Positions 8,016 to 16,626 of a stretch of DNA of 64,000 nucleotides are shown here, piece by piece; position 1 is the first letter of the stretch, and every line of letters starts with the position of its first letter. The notes below the pieces were generated by a model. It saw nothing but the letters and a program-made list of their open reading frames with translations. It did not search any database and was not told the DNA's origin. This DNA comes from REEB95 sp963810055 (lineage in GTDB: Bacteria > Pseudomonadota > Alphaproteobacteria > ATCC43930 > CGMCC-115725), in NCBI GenBank assembly GCA_963810055.1, contig CAWEME010000004.1, positions 143,960 through 207,959 on the forward strand, read 5' to 3'. The position numbers and the translations under genes are program-made.

Positions 8016-9335
8016 CTACTCCGCCGCCTTGGGTTGGGCGGCGGCCTTTTGCGCCGCGCGCAGGCCTCGCTCCAGATCGGCCAGGATGTCGTCTTCGTCC
8101 TCGAGCCCGACCGAAAGCCGGATCATGTCCTCGCCCACCCCGGCCGCCTTCAGATCAACCGCGCTCATCTGCTGATGCGTGGTGCTGGCGGGATGGATGA
8201 CCAGCGTCTTGGCGTCGCCGACATTGGCGAGATGCGAGATGAGCCGCAAGCCGTCGACGAAGGCCTTGCCGGCGTCGCGTCCGCCCTTGATGCCGAAGCT
8301 GACGATCGAACCCGCGCCCTTGGGCCAGAGCGTCGCGGCGAGAGCGTGGTCGGGATGCTCGGGCAGGCCGGGATGACAGACCCAGGCGACGGCGGGCGAG
8401 GCCTTGAGGAATTGCAGCACGCGCCGCGTATTCGCCAGGTGCCGGTCCATCCGCAGCGGCAGGGTTTCGACCCCCTGGATGATGTGGAAGGCGTTGGCCG
8501 GGCTCAAACACGCGCCGAAATCGCGCAAGCCCTCGGCCCGCGCCCGCATGATGAAGGCTTGCGGCCCGTATTCCTCGGCGAAGTCGATGCCGTGATAGCC
8601 GGCATAAGGCTCGGTCAGGGTCGGGAATTTCTTGGACTTGTCCCATTCGAATCTTCCGCCATCGACCAGCAACCCGCCGATGGCGACGCCGTGGCCGCCC
8701 AGCCACTTGGTCGCCGAATGCATGATGAGGTCGGCGCCGTGCTCGAACGGGCGCAGCAGATAGGGCGTGGCGAATGTCGAATCCACCAGGAGCGGCAGGC
8801 CCGCCTCATGCGCGACCTTGGCGACCCCCGCGATGTCGAGCACTTCGAGCCCGGGATTGCCCAGCACCTCGGCGAAGACCAGCCGGGTTTCGGGCTTGAC
8901 AGCATTGGCGAAGGCCTGGGGATCGCGCGGATTGACCAGGCTCGATGTGATGCCGAAGCGGGGCAAGGTGAGCTTGAGGAGATTGATCGAGCCGCCATAG
9001 AGGGAAGCGGCCGCAACAATATGCCCGCCCGAACCCATCAGCGTGGCGATGGCGAGATGCAGCGCCGCCTGGCCGCTGGATGTGGCCACCGATCCGACGC
9101 CGCCTTCGAGTGCGGCGACGCGCTCCTCCAGCACCGCCACGGTCGGGTTGCCGATGCGCGAATAGATGTAGCCCGGCTCCTCCAGGTTGAAGAGCGCGGC
9201 GGCGTGCTCGCTGTCGCGGAAGACATAGCTGGTCGATTGGTAGATCGGCACCGCGCGCGCGCCGGTCAGCGGGTCGGGCTTCTGCCCGGCATGCAGGCTT
9301 TGGGTCGAGAATTTGGGGAATTTCGCCTCGGTCAT
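8016..9335 (-). CDS. metY: O-acetylhomoserine sulfhydrylase, Cys/Met PLP enzyme
   Basis: A 439-residue protein of the Cys/Met metabolism PLP-dependent family. The start MTEAKFPKFSTQSLHAGQ fits the family N-terminus; an open frame continues upstream but overlaps bdhA and is not family-like. Motifs: YSRIGNPT (58-65), the SSGQAALHLA segment near residue 86, DSTFATPYLL (185-194) and the Schiff-base lysine Lys210 in HSATKWLGGHG. The ~430-residue length and the insert around YAGYHGIDFAEEYG are typical of O-acetylhomoserine (thiol) lyases rather than cystathionine gamma-synthase. The enzyme would convert O-acetylhomoserine plus sulfide to homocysteine in methionine synthesis. Sequence alone does not exclude an O-succinylhomoserine preference. 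Confidence 0.88.
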   Translation of the reverse strand: MTEAKFPKFSTQSLHAGQKPDPLTGARAVPIYQSTSYVFRDSEHAAALFNLEEPGYIYSRIGNPTVAVLEERVAALEGGVGSVATSSGQAALHLAIATLMGSGGHIVAAASLYGGSINLLKLTLPRFGITSSLVNPRDPQAFANAVKPETRLVFAEVLGNPGLEVLDIAGVAKVAHEAGLPLLVDSTFATPYLLRPFEHGADLIMHSATKWLGGHGVAIGGLLVDGGRFEWDKSKKFPTLTEPYAGYHGIDFAEEYGPQAFIMRARAEGLRDFGACLSPANAFHIIQGVETLPLRMDRHLANTRRVLQFLKASPAVAWVCHPGLPEHPDHALAATLWPKGAGSIVSFGIKGGRDAGKAFVDGLRLISHLANVGDAKTLVIHPASTTHQQMSAVDLKAAGVGEDMIRLSVGLEDEDDILADLERGLRAAQKAAAQPKAAE

Positions 9336-9354
9336 CGGGTTGGGGCCATCGCCA

Positions 9355-10143
9355 CTACTGCGCGCTCCAGCCGCCGTCCATCGGGATGGCGGTGCCGGTG
9401 ATGGTGTCGGCGGCGGGGCTGCACAGGAACAGCACCAGCCCGGCCAATTGCTCGACGGTGACGAAGGAATGCATCGCCTGCTTTTCGGCGACCATCTCCT
9501 TGGCCTCCTGCTCGACCGGTTTGCCGGAGGCCTTGGCGCGCGCCTGAATCTGTTTTTCCACCAGCGGCGTCCTGACCCAGCCGGGGCAGAAGGCGTTGCA
9601 GGTGATGCCGTCATTGGCCGTCTCGAGCGCGGTCACCTTGGTCAAGCCGATGATGCCGTGCTTGGCCGAGACATAGGCGGCCTTATCGACCGAGGCGACC
9701 AGGCCGTGCCCCGAGGCGGTGTTGATGACGCGGCCCCAGTGCTTTTTCCTCATCAGCGGCAGCGCCGCCTTGGTGGCGTGGAACGCGGCCGAGAGGTTGA
9801 CGGCGATGATCGCGTCCCATTTGTCCTCGGGGAAATCGACGATCGGCGCCACGAACTGGATGCCGGCGTTGTTGACCAGGATGTCGACCGAGCCCAGCAG
9901 CTTGACCGTGTCCGCCACCATCTGCCTGATCTCGGCGGGCTTCGCCATGTCGGCGGGGGAATAGCCCGTCTTGATGCCCGGCTTGGCGGCGAAATCGCGC
10001 CTGATCCGGTCGATCGCGTCCTTGTCGCCGAAGCCGTTGAGCATGACATTGGCGCCGGCATCCGCCAGCGCCGAAGCGATGGCGTGGCCGATGCCGCTGG
10101 TCGAGCCGGTGACGAGGGCGGTTTTTCCGGTCAGGGCGGGCAT
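9355..10143 (-). CDS. bdhA: 3-hydroxybutyrate dehydrogenase (SDR)
   Basis: A 262-residue classical short-chain dehydrogenase. The NAD site TGSTSGIGHA spans residues 12-21, NNAG 91-94, and the catalytic residues are Ser144, Tyr157 and Lys161 (SGHGLVASVDKAAYVSAKHG). The terminal segment GTAIPMDGGWSAQ and the insert with VEKQIQARAKASG are characteristic of D-3-hydroxybutyrate dehydrogenase, which interconverts 3-hydroxybutyrate and acetoacetate when polyhydroxybutyrate is mobilised. It lies 19 bases upstream of metY on the same strand, 8 bases after a DUF1192 gene. Confidence 0.9.
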   Translation of the reverse strand: MPALTGKTALVTGSTSGIGHAIASALADAGANVMLNGFGDKDAIDRIRRDFAAKPGIKTGYSPADMAKPAEIRQMVADTVKLLGSVDILVNNAGIQFVAPIVDFPEDKWDAIIAVNLSAAFHATKAALPLMRKKHWGRVINTASGHGLVASVDKAAYVSAKHGIIGLTKVTALETANDGITCNAFCPGWVRTPLVEKQIQARAKASGKPVEQEAKEMVAEKQAMHSFVTVEQLAGLVLFLCSPAADTITGTAIPMDGGWSAQ

Positions 10144-10151
10144 GAACTCTC

Positions 10152-10334
10152 CTATCGTTTGAACAATTGCTCGGCGCCGCCGCGCTGCTTGCGCTTGGCG
10201 GATATCTCGGCGCGGGCGCGCGCGATTTCCTCTTCGAGCTCGGCGATGTAGGCTTCGAGCTCGGCGACCGAAACCGGCGTCAGATCGCGTTTCTTGGGCT
10301 TCTGGCGCTGCGGCGCCAGATCTTCCTCGTCCAT
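10152..10334 (-). CDS. DUF1192 family small protein
   Basis: A 60-residue protein, MDEEDLAPQ... with the block DLTPVSVAELEAYIAELEEE followed by a basic helix IARARAEISAKRKQRGGAEQ. This matches the short alphaproteobacterial DUF1192 family, usually ~60 residues and of unknown function. A longer open frame continues upstream but the family N-terminus and a purine-rich GGGAGG site upstream of this ATG favour the short start. It is eight bases upstream of bdhA on the same strand. Confidence 0.8.
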   Translation of the reverse strand: MDEEDLAPQRQKPKKRDLTPVSVAELEAYIAELEEEIARARAEISAKRKQRGGAEQLFKR

Positions 10335-10446
10335 CGGAGCCTCCCTCCCATGCCCGTTCGGTTGTTGCCAGTGTGCCGCGATCCGGCTAAGGGTGCAATC
10401 CGCGCCCGCACGCCATAACGAACGCGACCCGCAAGAAAGGCCCGCC

Positions 10447-11448
10447 ATGTCCGAGCTTCCCCAACAGGTGAACGTCATCGAGATAACCGCTCCGGGCGGG
10501 CCGGAGACGCTCAAGCCGGGACGGCGGCCCATGCCCAAGCCGGGGGCGGGCGAGGTGCTGGTGAAGGTCGAGGCCGCCGGGGTGAACCGCCCCGACGTGG
10601 CGCAACGCAAGGGCGAATACCCGCCGCCGGCGGGCGCCTCGGACATTCCCGGGCTGGAGATCGCCGGTACCGTCGCGGCGCTCGGGCCGGGCGTGAAAAC
10701 TCTGAAGCTCAGCGACCAGGTTTGCGCGCTGGTGACCGGCGGCGGCTATGCCGATTACTGCCTGGCTCCGGCGGCGATCTGCCTGCCCGTGCCCAAGGGT
10801 TTCTCGATGGTCGAGGCGGCTTCCTTGCCGGAAACCTTCTTCACCGTCTGGACCAATCTGATGCAGCGCGGCGCGATGAAGAAAGGCGAGTCCGTGCTGA
10901 TCCACGGCGGCAGCTCGGGCATCGGCACCACCGCCATCCAAATCGCCAAGCTCTTCGGCGCCAAGGACATCTTCGTCACCGCCGGCAGCCCCGAGAAATG
11001 CCAGGCTTGCGTCAAATTGGGCGCGACCCGCGCCATCGATTACAAGAACGAGGATTTCGTCAAGGTGGTGAAGGCGGCGACCCAGAACCGCGGCGTCGAC
11101 CTGATCCTCGACATGGTTTGCGGGCCTTACGTGCCGCGCAATCTCGCCTGTCTGGCGGTGGAAGGGCGGGTGGTGGTGATCGCGCTTCTGGGCGGCGCTC
11201 TGGCCGAGGTCAATTTCGGCGCGCTGATGATGAAGCGGCAGACCATCACCGGCTCGACCTTGCGCGCGCGTTCGGTCGAGCAGAAGGCGCTCATCGCCGA
11301 GCCGTTGCGGCGCGAGGTCTGGCCGCTCTTGGAGAAAGGCGCGCTCAAGCCGGTGATCTACAAGACCTTTCCGCTCAAGCAGGCGGAAGCGGCGCACCGG
11401 CTGATGGAAAGCTCGGCGCATATCGGCAAGATCGTGCTGACGCTCTGA
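10447..11448 (+). CDS. NAD(P)H quinone oxidoreductase, zinc-free MDR family
   Basis: A 333-residue medium-chain dehydrogenase/reductase. ATG 10447 is chosen over an upstream in-frame start because MSELPQQVNVIEITAPGGPETL is the family N-terminus and AAGAAAGG precedes it. Motifs: VNRPDVAQRKGEYPPPAG (substrate side), and the dinucleotide-binding segment LIHGGSSGIGTTAIQIAKL (151-169). The catalytic-zinc cysteines of alcohol dehydrogenases are missing, placing it in the quinone oxidoreductase group, close to the PIG3/TP53I3 subgroup. It likely reduces small quinones with NADPH in the cytoplasm. It is divergent from the DUF1192-bdhA operon. Confidence 0.87.
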   Translation: MSELPQQVNVIEITAPGGPETLKPGRRPMPKPGAGEVLVKVEAAGVNRPDVAQRKGEYPPPAGASDIPGLEIAGTVAALGPGVKTLKLSDQVCALVTGGGYADYCLAPAAICLPVPKGFSMVEAASLPETFFTVWTNLMQRGAMKKGESVLIHGGSSGIGTTAIQIAKLFGAKDIFVTAGSPEKCQACVKLGATRAIDYKNEDFVKVVKAATQNRGVDLILDMVCGPYVPRNLACLAVEGRVVVIALLGGALAEVNFGALMMKRQTITGSTLRARSVEQKALIAEPLRREVWPLLEKGALKPVIYKTFPLKQAEAAHRLMESSAHIGKIVLTL

Positions 11449-11570
11449 ACGAATTGCCCTTTTCAGGGCATCCGGGAGCGACTATATAAGCCTCATCCCG
11501 GACATGAATTGGTCTTTTGGGACGCCCATATAGGGCGTTGCGCGGGCCACCGGCCTTAGGAGATGTGACT

Positions 11571-12173
11571 ATGTCGTTGCCCTTGATGCCCAAGGCCACC
11601 GCGGTGTGGCTGGTCGAGAACACCGCGCTCACCTTCGAGCAGATCGGCGAGTTCTGCGGGCTGCACCAGCTGGAGGTGCGCGCCATCGCCGACGGCGAGG
11701 TGGCGATCCAGATGCAGGGGCTCGACCCCATCGCCAACGGCCAGTTGACCTTGGCCGAGATCGAGCGTTGCCAGAAGGATCCGGCGGCGCGGCTCAAGAT
11801 CGCGCGCGAGGCGCTGCCCACCCAGCTGGTCAAGCACAAGGGCCCGCGCTACACCCCCATCGCCAAGCGCCAGGACAAGCCCGACGCCATCTCCTGGCTG
11901 GTCAAGAACCATCCCGAGCTTTCCGACGGCCAGATCTCCAAGCTGGTCGGCACCACCAAGCCCACCATCCAGGCGGTGCGCGAGCGCAGCCATTGGAACG
12001 CGCCCAACATCAAGCCCCGTCATCCGGTGGCGTTGGGCCTGTGCACCATGGAGGAGCTGGAGAAGGCGGTGAAGCGCGCCAACCGCGGCAAGAAGCCCGA
12101 GGAGGTGCCGGTGGTGCAGCCGCCCGCCGCCGAGGACATCGTCGCCTCCACCAGCGAAGAACCCGCGGCTTAG
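11571..12173 (+). CDS. trcR: cell-cycle transcriptional regulator TrcR (DUF1013)
   Basis: A 200-residue protein of the DUF1013 family, an alphaproteobacteria-restricted DNA-binding regulator named TrcR. ATG 11571 has AGGAG nine bases upstream. Family blocks visible: MPKATAVWLVENTALTFEQI, EFCGLHQLEVRAIADGEV, then KQD-rich PDAISWLVKNHPELSDGQIS, KLVGTTKPTIQAVRERSHWN and the helix-turn-helix-like pair before the proline-rich tail. The two similar halves (residues 8-50 and 105-150) each resemble a small HTH. It acts on cell-cycle genes in this lineage. It is one of the best taxonomic markers in the window. Confidence 0.9.
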   Translation: MSLPLMPKATAVWLVENTALTFEQIGEFCGLHQLEVRAIADGEVAIQMQGLDPIANGQLTLAEIERCQKDPAARLKIAREALPTQLVKHKGPRYTPIAKRQDKPDAISWLVKNHPELSDGQISKLVGTTKPTIQAVRERSHWNAPNIKPRHPVALGLCTMEELEKAVKRANRGKKPEEVPVVQPPAAEDIVASTSEEPAA

Positions 12174-12219
12174 GTCGTTTGCTACAGCCTATGTTCTAGG
12201 TAATGAAAGTGGTCCGTCA

Positions 12220-13632
12220 GTGGCCATCATTAAATCGCAGGGCATAACGCCTACCGAACGATTGCTAGCCGAGCTCTGTGAACGGTCATTCCTAAAATTA
12301 TGGAGCTATCCAAATCCCATAAAGGATGATCGTGATGAGCTTTGCGATCTTCTGGCGGTTTTTGAAAACCACGTATTCATATTCTTTGATCGAGAAGGCC
12401 GTCATCTTGATAAAATGGACCGGGATCCATTGGTCAGTTGGGATCGCTGGAAGAGGAAAGTAATTGACGCACAAATTCGTACCGCTCACGGCGCTGAACG
12501 TTATATTAGAAGCGGTCGCAGAATTTTTCTAGACCAAAAATTAGAAGTTCCGTTTCCAATTAATCTCGACGTCTCCAAGGCGATTATTCATAAGATCATC
12601 GTCGCGCATGGCGCTAAGAAGGCCTGCGAGAAATTTTCTGACGAGAATGTTTCTGGAAGTCTGGCTATTGCTTATGGCCGGGTCGAGGATAGGCCTCCGT
12701 ATCAATGGCCTTTCATGGTCCACATCGATAAGGAAAACCTCGTTCATATATTCGACAGTGAAAATGTTCCGATTATTTTCGGCGAGCTAGACACCTTTTT
12801 TGATTTCTCGTCGTATCTTGATGCAAAGGTAGAGACTATCAAATCACTTGAAGGGTTGATTTATTGCGGCGAAGAAGACCTCTTGGCAAATTATTATAGG
12901 AATTTTGACGCTGCTAAGAATCGTCACTTCATTGGCACTCCACGAAAAGATATCAATTTCGTCGCGATAGGAGAGGGCGAGTGGAAGGATTTTGTTAAGC
13001 TTGAAATATATAAGAATAAGAAGTTGGCCGACAAAGCGTCCTATCTTTGGGACAAAATAATCCAACGCACTTGCCAAAACGCGCTCAATGGCACCCTTCT
13101 CGGCAACTCCAATCTCCTGCGTGGGCAAAGCGCTATTCATGAAATGGCAAAAGAGCCACGATTTTCGAGGCGCGCCCTCTCGGAGGGCATGATTAAAGCA
13201 ATCCGAAATTTTCCTGAAGATATTCAGGGAATTGCACGCAATCTGACCTTCATGCCTTCTTTTTATGAGGGTACGGCATACGTTTTCTTGCAGCTAAAAG
13301 CCGACGGGATAACCGATTACGAAAATGACTATCGTCCGAAAAGGCAAGCCATGCTTAGAATCGCGTGCGGGGTAGCTAAGAATAAATTTAGCCACTTGAC
13401 TAAAGTGGTTGGCATAGCGATCGACGCCCCAAAATTTTCAGAAAAGAATTCAGAAGACTTCATTCTAATGGATTGTAGAAACTGGACCGATGATCTCCGA
13501 AGGGAATATGAGAAAGCAAATGAAGGCTTCCGCTTTTTTGAATCCGCCACCCTCACTCGCCGAGAGATGAAAGTCTCGGAATTTCCTACCGTCGAGAAAA
13601 GAAAATCTAGTAAGTCAAAGCCTACACCTTAG
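12220..13632 (+). CDS. orphan accessory protein, possible PD-(D/E)xK-like nuclease
   Basis: A 470-residue protein of unknown function whose codons are markedly AT-rich against its GC-rich neighbours, a sign of horizontal transfer. It starts at GTG 12220; ATGs lie only further in. The N-terminal pattern TERLLAELCERSFLKLWSY, then DELCDLLAVFENHVFIFFDRE and a W.RW...I.....GAERYI helix resembles families of stand-alone endonuclease-fold proteins in which a buried strand pair bears D and [D/E]xK; here the second motif reads FDREG, without the usual Lys, so activity is doubtful. The C-terminus is polar and basic (KRKSSKSKPTP). The stop overlaps the convergent prpE stop by three bases. A defence role is possible but unproven. 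Confidence 0.6.
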   Translation: MAIIKSQGITPTERLLAELCERSFLKLWSYPNPIKDDRDELCDLLAVFENHVFIFFDREGRHLDKMDRDPLVSWDRWKRKVIDAQIRTAHGAERYIRSGRRIFLDQKLEVPFPINLDVSKAIIHKIIVAHGAKKACEKFSDENVSGSLAIAYGRVEDRPPYQWPFMVHIDKENLVHIFDSENVPIIFGELDTFFDFSSYLDAKVETIKSLEGLIYCGEEDLLANYYRNFDAAKNRHFIGTPRKDINFVAIGEGEWKDFVKLEIYKNKKLADKASYLWDKIIQRTCQNALNGTLLGNSNLLRGQSAIHEMAKEPRFSRRALSEGMIKAIRNFPEDIQGIARNLTFMPSFYEGTAYVFLQLKADGITDYENDYRPKRQAMLRIACGVAKNKFSHLTKVVGIAIDAPKFSEKNSEDFILMDCRNWTDDLRREYEKANEGFRFFESATLTRREMKVSEFPTVEKRKSSKSKPTP

Positions 13633-15527
13633 CCCTTCGCATACCCCGCGCCTTTGAGGTGCGCGGCGATCTCGGTCAGGATCGCCGGGTCGTCGATGGT
13701 CGCCGGGGTCTTGTATTCCTCGCCGTCGGCGATATGGCGCATGGTGCCGCGCAGGATTTTTCCCGAGCGGGTCTTGGGCAGACGTTCCACCACCACCGCG
13801 GTCTTGAAGCTCGCCACCGGGCCGATGCGCTCGCGCACCAGCTTGACGGTTTCCTCGGCCACGGTCGCGGAGGGCTTCGACGCGCCGGCCTTCAAGACCA
13901 AAAATCCCACCGGAACCTGGCCCTTGAGCGCGTCGGCGGCGCCGATCACCGCGCATTCCGCCACTTCGGGGTGCGAGGCCAGCACCTCCTCGATCGCGCC
14001 GGTCGAAAGCCGGTGGCCTGCGACATTGATGATGTCGTCGGTGCGCGCCATGACGAAGACGTACCCGTCCTGGTCGATGAAGCCGGCATCCGCCGTCAGG
14101 TAATAGCCGGGATAATCCGCCAGATAGGATTTGATGAAGCGGTCATCCGCGTTCCACAAAGTCGGCGCGAATCCCGGCGGCATCGGCAGCTTGACGCAGA
14201 GCGCGCCGATCTCGCCCGGATTCATCTCCTTGGCTTCGGGCGACAACGCCCTCAAATCATAGCCTGGCGCGGGCTTGGTCGGCGAGCCGTGCTTCACCGG
14301 GAACATGCCCAGCCCCATACAATTGGCGGCGATCGCCCAGCCGGTTTCGGTCTGCCACCAATGGTCGATCACCGGCACCTTGAGCTGGCGCTCCGCCCAT
14401 TCCACCGTCGGCGGGTCGGCGCGCTCGCCCGCCAGGAACAGCGTGCGGAACTTCGACAGATCGTGTTTGCGGATGAGCTTGCCCTCGGGGTCCTCGCGCT
14501 TGATCGCGCGGAAGGCGGTGGGCGCGGTGAACATGGCGACCGCGCCGTGCTGCGCGATCACCCGCCAGAAGGTGCCGGCGTCGGGCGTGCCCACCGGCTT
14601 GCCCTCGAACAGGATGGAGGTGTTGCCGCAGAGCAGCGGCGCGTAGCAGATGTAGCTGTGCCCCACCACCCAGCCCACGTCGGAGGCGGTGAACCAGGTC
14701 TCGCCCGGCTTGACGCCGTAGACGTTCGCCATCGACCAGGCGAGCGCCACGGCGTGGCCGCCATTGTCGCGCATGATGCCCTTGGGCGCGCCGGTGGTGC
14801 CCGAGGTGTAGAGGATGTAGAGCGGGTCGGTGGCTTCGACCGGCACGCAAGATGCCGGCTTGGCCTTGGCGCATTCCTCGGCCCAATCGAAATCGCGGCC
14901 TTTCACCAGATCGCATTTCTGCTGCGGGCGCTGGAGGATGAGGCAGGATTCGGGCTTTGCCTTGGCCAGCGCGATCGCCTGGTCCAAGAGCGGCTTGTAG
15001 GGAATGACGCGGTTGACCTCGATGCCGCAGGAAGCCGACAGCACCATCTTGGGCCTGGCGTCGTCGAGCCGCGCGGCGAGCTCGGGCGCGGCGAAGCCGC
15101 CGAACACCACCGAATGGATCGCGCCGATGCGCGCGCAGGCGAGCATGGCCATGACCGCTTCCGGCACCATCGGCATGTAGAGGATGACGCGGTCGCCTTT
15201 CCTGACGCCATGCGCCTCCAGCGCGCCGGCGAGCTTGGCGACATTGTCGCGCAGCTCGCGGTAGGTGAAGCGCTTCACCGTGTTGGTGACCGGGCTGTCG
15301 TAGATCAGCGCCGCCTGGTCGGCGCGGCCCTTTTCCACGTGCCGGTCGAGCGCGTTCCAGCAGGTGTTGAGCCGCGCGCCCTTGAACCAGCGGTAGAAGG
15401 GCGGGTTGCTCTTGTCGAGCACGCGGTCCCAGGGCTTCTCCCAATCGATCGCCTTGGCCGCCTCGCCCCAAAAGCCTTCGGGGTCGTCCAGCGAACGGCG
15501 ATAGGCTTCCGCGTAGCGGCTGGTCAT
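13629..15527 (-). CDS. prpE: propionyl-CoA synthetase
   Basis: A 632-residue AMP-forming acyl-CoA synthetase of the acetyl/propionyl-CoA synthetase class. It has the ACAS N-terminal domain (MTSRYAEAYRRSLDDPEGFWGEAA onward), the adenylation P-loop YTSGTTGAPKG at 240-250, the A5-type motif HWWQTETGW, and the C-terminal acylation lysine Lys590 in SGKILRGTMR, the site usually controlled by acetylation. The divergence from Acs, with RTDDIINVAGHRLSTGAIEE and the length, favours propionyl-CoA synthetase, converting propionate, ATP and CoA to propionyl-CoA. No methylcitrate genes are adjacent. It is divergent from the damaged acyl-CoA ligase gene. Confidence 0.85.
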   Translation of the reverse strand: MTSRYAEAYRRSLDDPEGFWGEAAKAIDWEKPWDRVLDKSNPPFYRWFKGARLNTCWNALDRHVEKGRADQAALIYDSPVTNTVKRFTYRELRDNVAKLAGALEAHGVRKGDRVILYMPMVPEAVMAMLACARIGAIHSVVFGGFAAPELAARLDDARPKMVLSASCGIEVNRVIPYKPLLDQAIALAKAKPESCLILQRPQQKCDLVKGRDFDWAEECAKAKPASCVPVEATDPLYILYTSGTTGAPKGIMRDNGGHAVALAWSMANVYGVKPGETWFTASDVGWVVGHSYICYAPLLCGNTSILFEGKPVGTPDAGTFWRVIAQHGAVAMFTAPTAFRAIKREDPEGKLIRKHDLSKFRTLFLAGERADPPTVEWAERQLKVPVIDHWWQTETGWAIAANCMGLGMFPVKHGSPTKPAPGYDLRALSPEAKEMNPGEIGALCVKLPMPPGFAPTLWNADDRFIKSYLADYPGYYLTADAGFIDQDGYVFVMARTDDIINVAGHRLSTGAIEEVLASHPEVAECAVIGAADALKGQVPVGFLVLKAGASKPSATVAEETVKLVRERIGPVASFKTAVVVERLPKTRSGKILRGTMRHIADGEEYKTPATIDDPAILTEIAAHLKGAGYAKG

Positions 15528-15595
15528 TGTTATCCTCCCCGGCTAGAACTGTGAGCCAAAGGCGGCCTTTTGTGAAGCCGCCGCGAGGGGCAGGG

Positions 15596-16623
15596 ATGGC
15601 CAACGCCTACGACACCGGGCTCGACCGCAACCGGGCCAATTACGTGCCGCTGACGCCGCTGGGCTTCATCGCCCGCGCGGCCGCGGTCTATCCCACGCGC
15701 CTGGCCGTGGTGCACGGGAAACGGCGTTACGCCTGGGCCGAAAGTTATGCGCGCTGCCGGCGGCTTGCGAGTGCGTTGCAAAAGCACGGCGTCGGCAAGG
15801 GCGACACCGTGGCGGTGATGGCCGCCAACACGCCCGAGGCCTTCGAGGCGCATTTCGGCGTGCCGATGGCGGGCGCGGTGTTGAACGCGCTCAACATCCG
15901 GCTCGACGCCGCGACGATAGCCTTCATCCTCGATCACGGCGAAGCCAAGGTGCTGATCACCGACCGCGAATTCTCGCCCACCATCGAGAAGGCGCTGGCC
16001 TCGGCCAAGGTCAAGCCGCTGGTGATCGACATCGACGACGAACTGGCGCCGCCGCGGCAAGCTGCTGGGCAAGATGGATTACGAGAAGTTCCTCGCCGTC
16101 GGGCGATCCCGATTTCGCTTGGGCCATGCCCGAAGACGAATGGGACGCGATCTCGCTCAACTACACCTCGGGCACCACCGGCAATCCCAAGGGCGTGGTC
16201 TATCACCACCGCGGCGCCTACCTGAACGCGCTCGGCAACGTGCTGGCGTGGAACATGCCGCCGCATCCGGTCTATCTCTGGACGCTGCCGATGTTCCATT
16301 GCAACGGCTGGTGCTTTCCCTGGACGGTGACGGCGCTGGCCGGAACCCATGTGTGTCTGCGCCGGGTCGAGGCCGCGCCGATATTCGCCGCGATTGCCGA
16401 ACACGGCGTGACCCATCTCTGCGGCGCGCCGATCGTCATGAACATGCTGGTGAACGCGCCGGCCGAGCTACGCCAGGGCCTCGGCAAACGGCCGATCCGC
16501 ATCATGACCGCGGGCGCGGCGCCCCCCGCCGCCGTGATCGAGGGCGTGGAAAAGCTCGGTTTCGCCGTCACCCACGTCTACGGCCTGACCGAATCCTACG
16601 GCCCGGCGGTGGTTTGCGCCTGA
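15596..16623 (+). pseudogene. acyl-CoA ligase, frameshifted and 3'-truncated by an IS
   Basis: An AMP-dependent acyl-CoA ligase of the 3-methylmercaptopropionyl-CoA/medium-chain type. ATG 15596 follows AGGGGCAGG. The first ~155 residues (MANAYDTGLDRNRANYVPL onward) run in one frame to about 16,053; the coding then moves to a second frame (KLLGKMDYEKFLAVG) and near 16,100 to a third, which carries the P-loop NYTSGTTGNPKG, the LPMFHCNGWCFPW signature and YGLTESYG. The homology stops at VVCA followed by TGA at 16621-16623, four bases before the IS end. About 200 residues expected at the C-terminus, including the catalytic lysine, are missing, and they do not resume beyond the IS. Non-functional as read, even if the two frameshifts are sequencing errors. 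Confidence 0.85.
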
Positions 16624-16626
16624 TGC

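Noticed and set aside
13659..15554. 631-codon plus-strand ORF opposite prpE
   Set aside because: Low-complexity Arg/His/Gly composition; prpE motifs on the minus strand are unambiguous.
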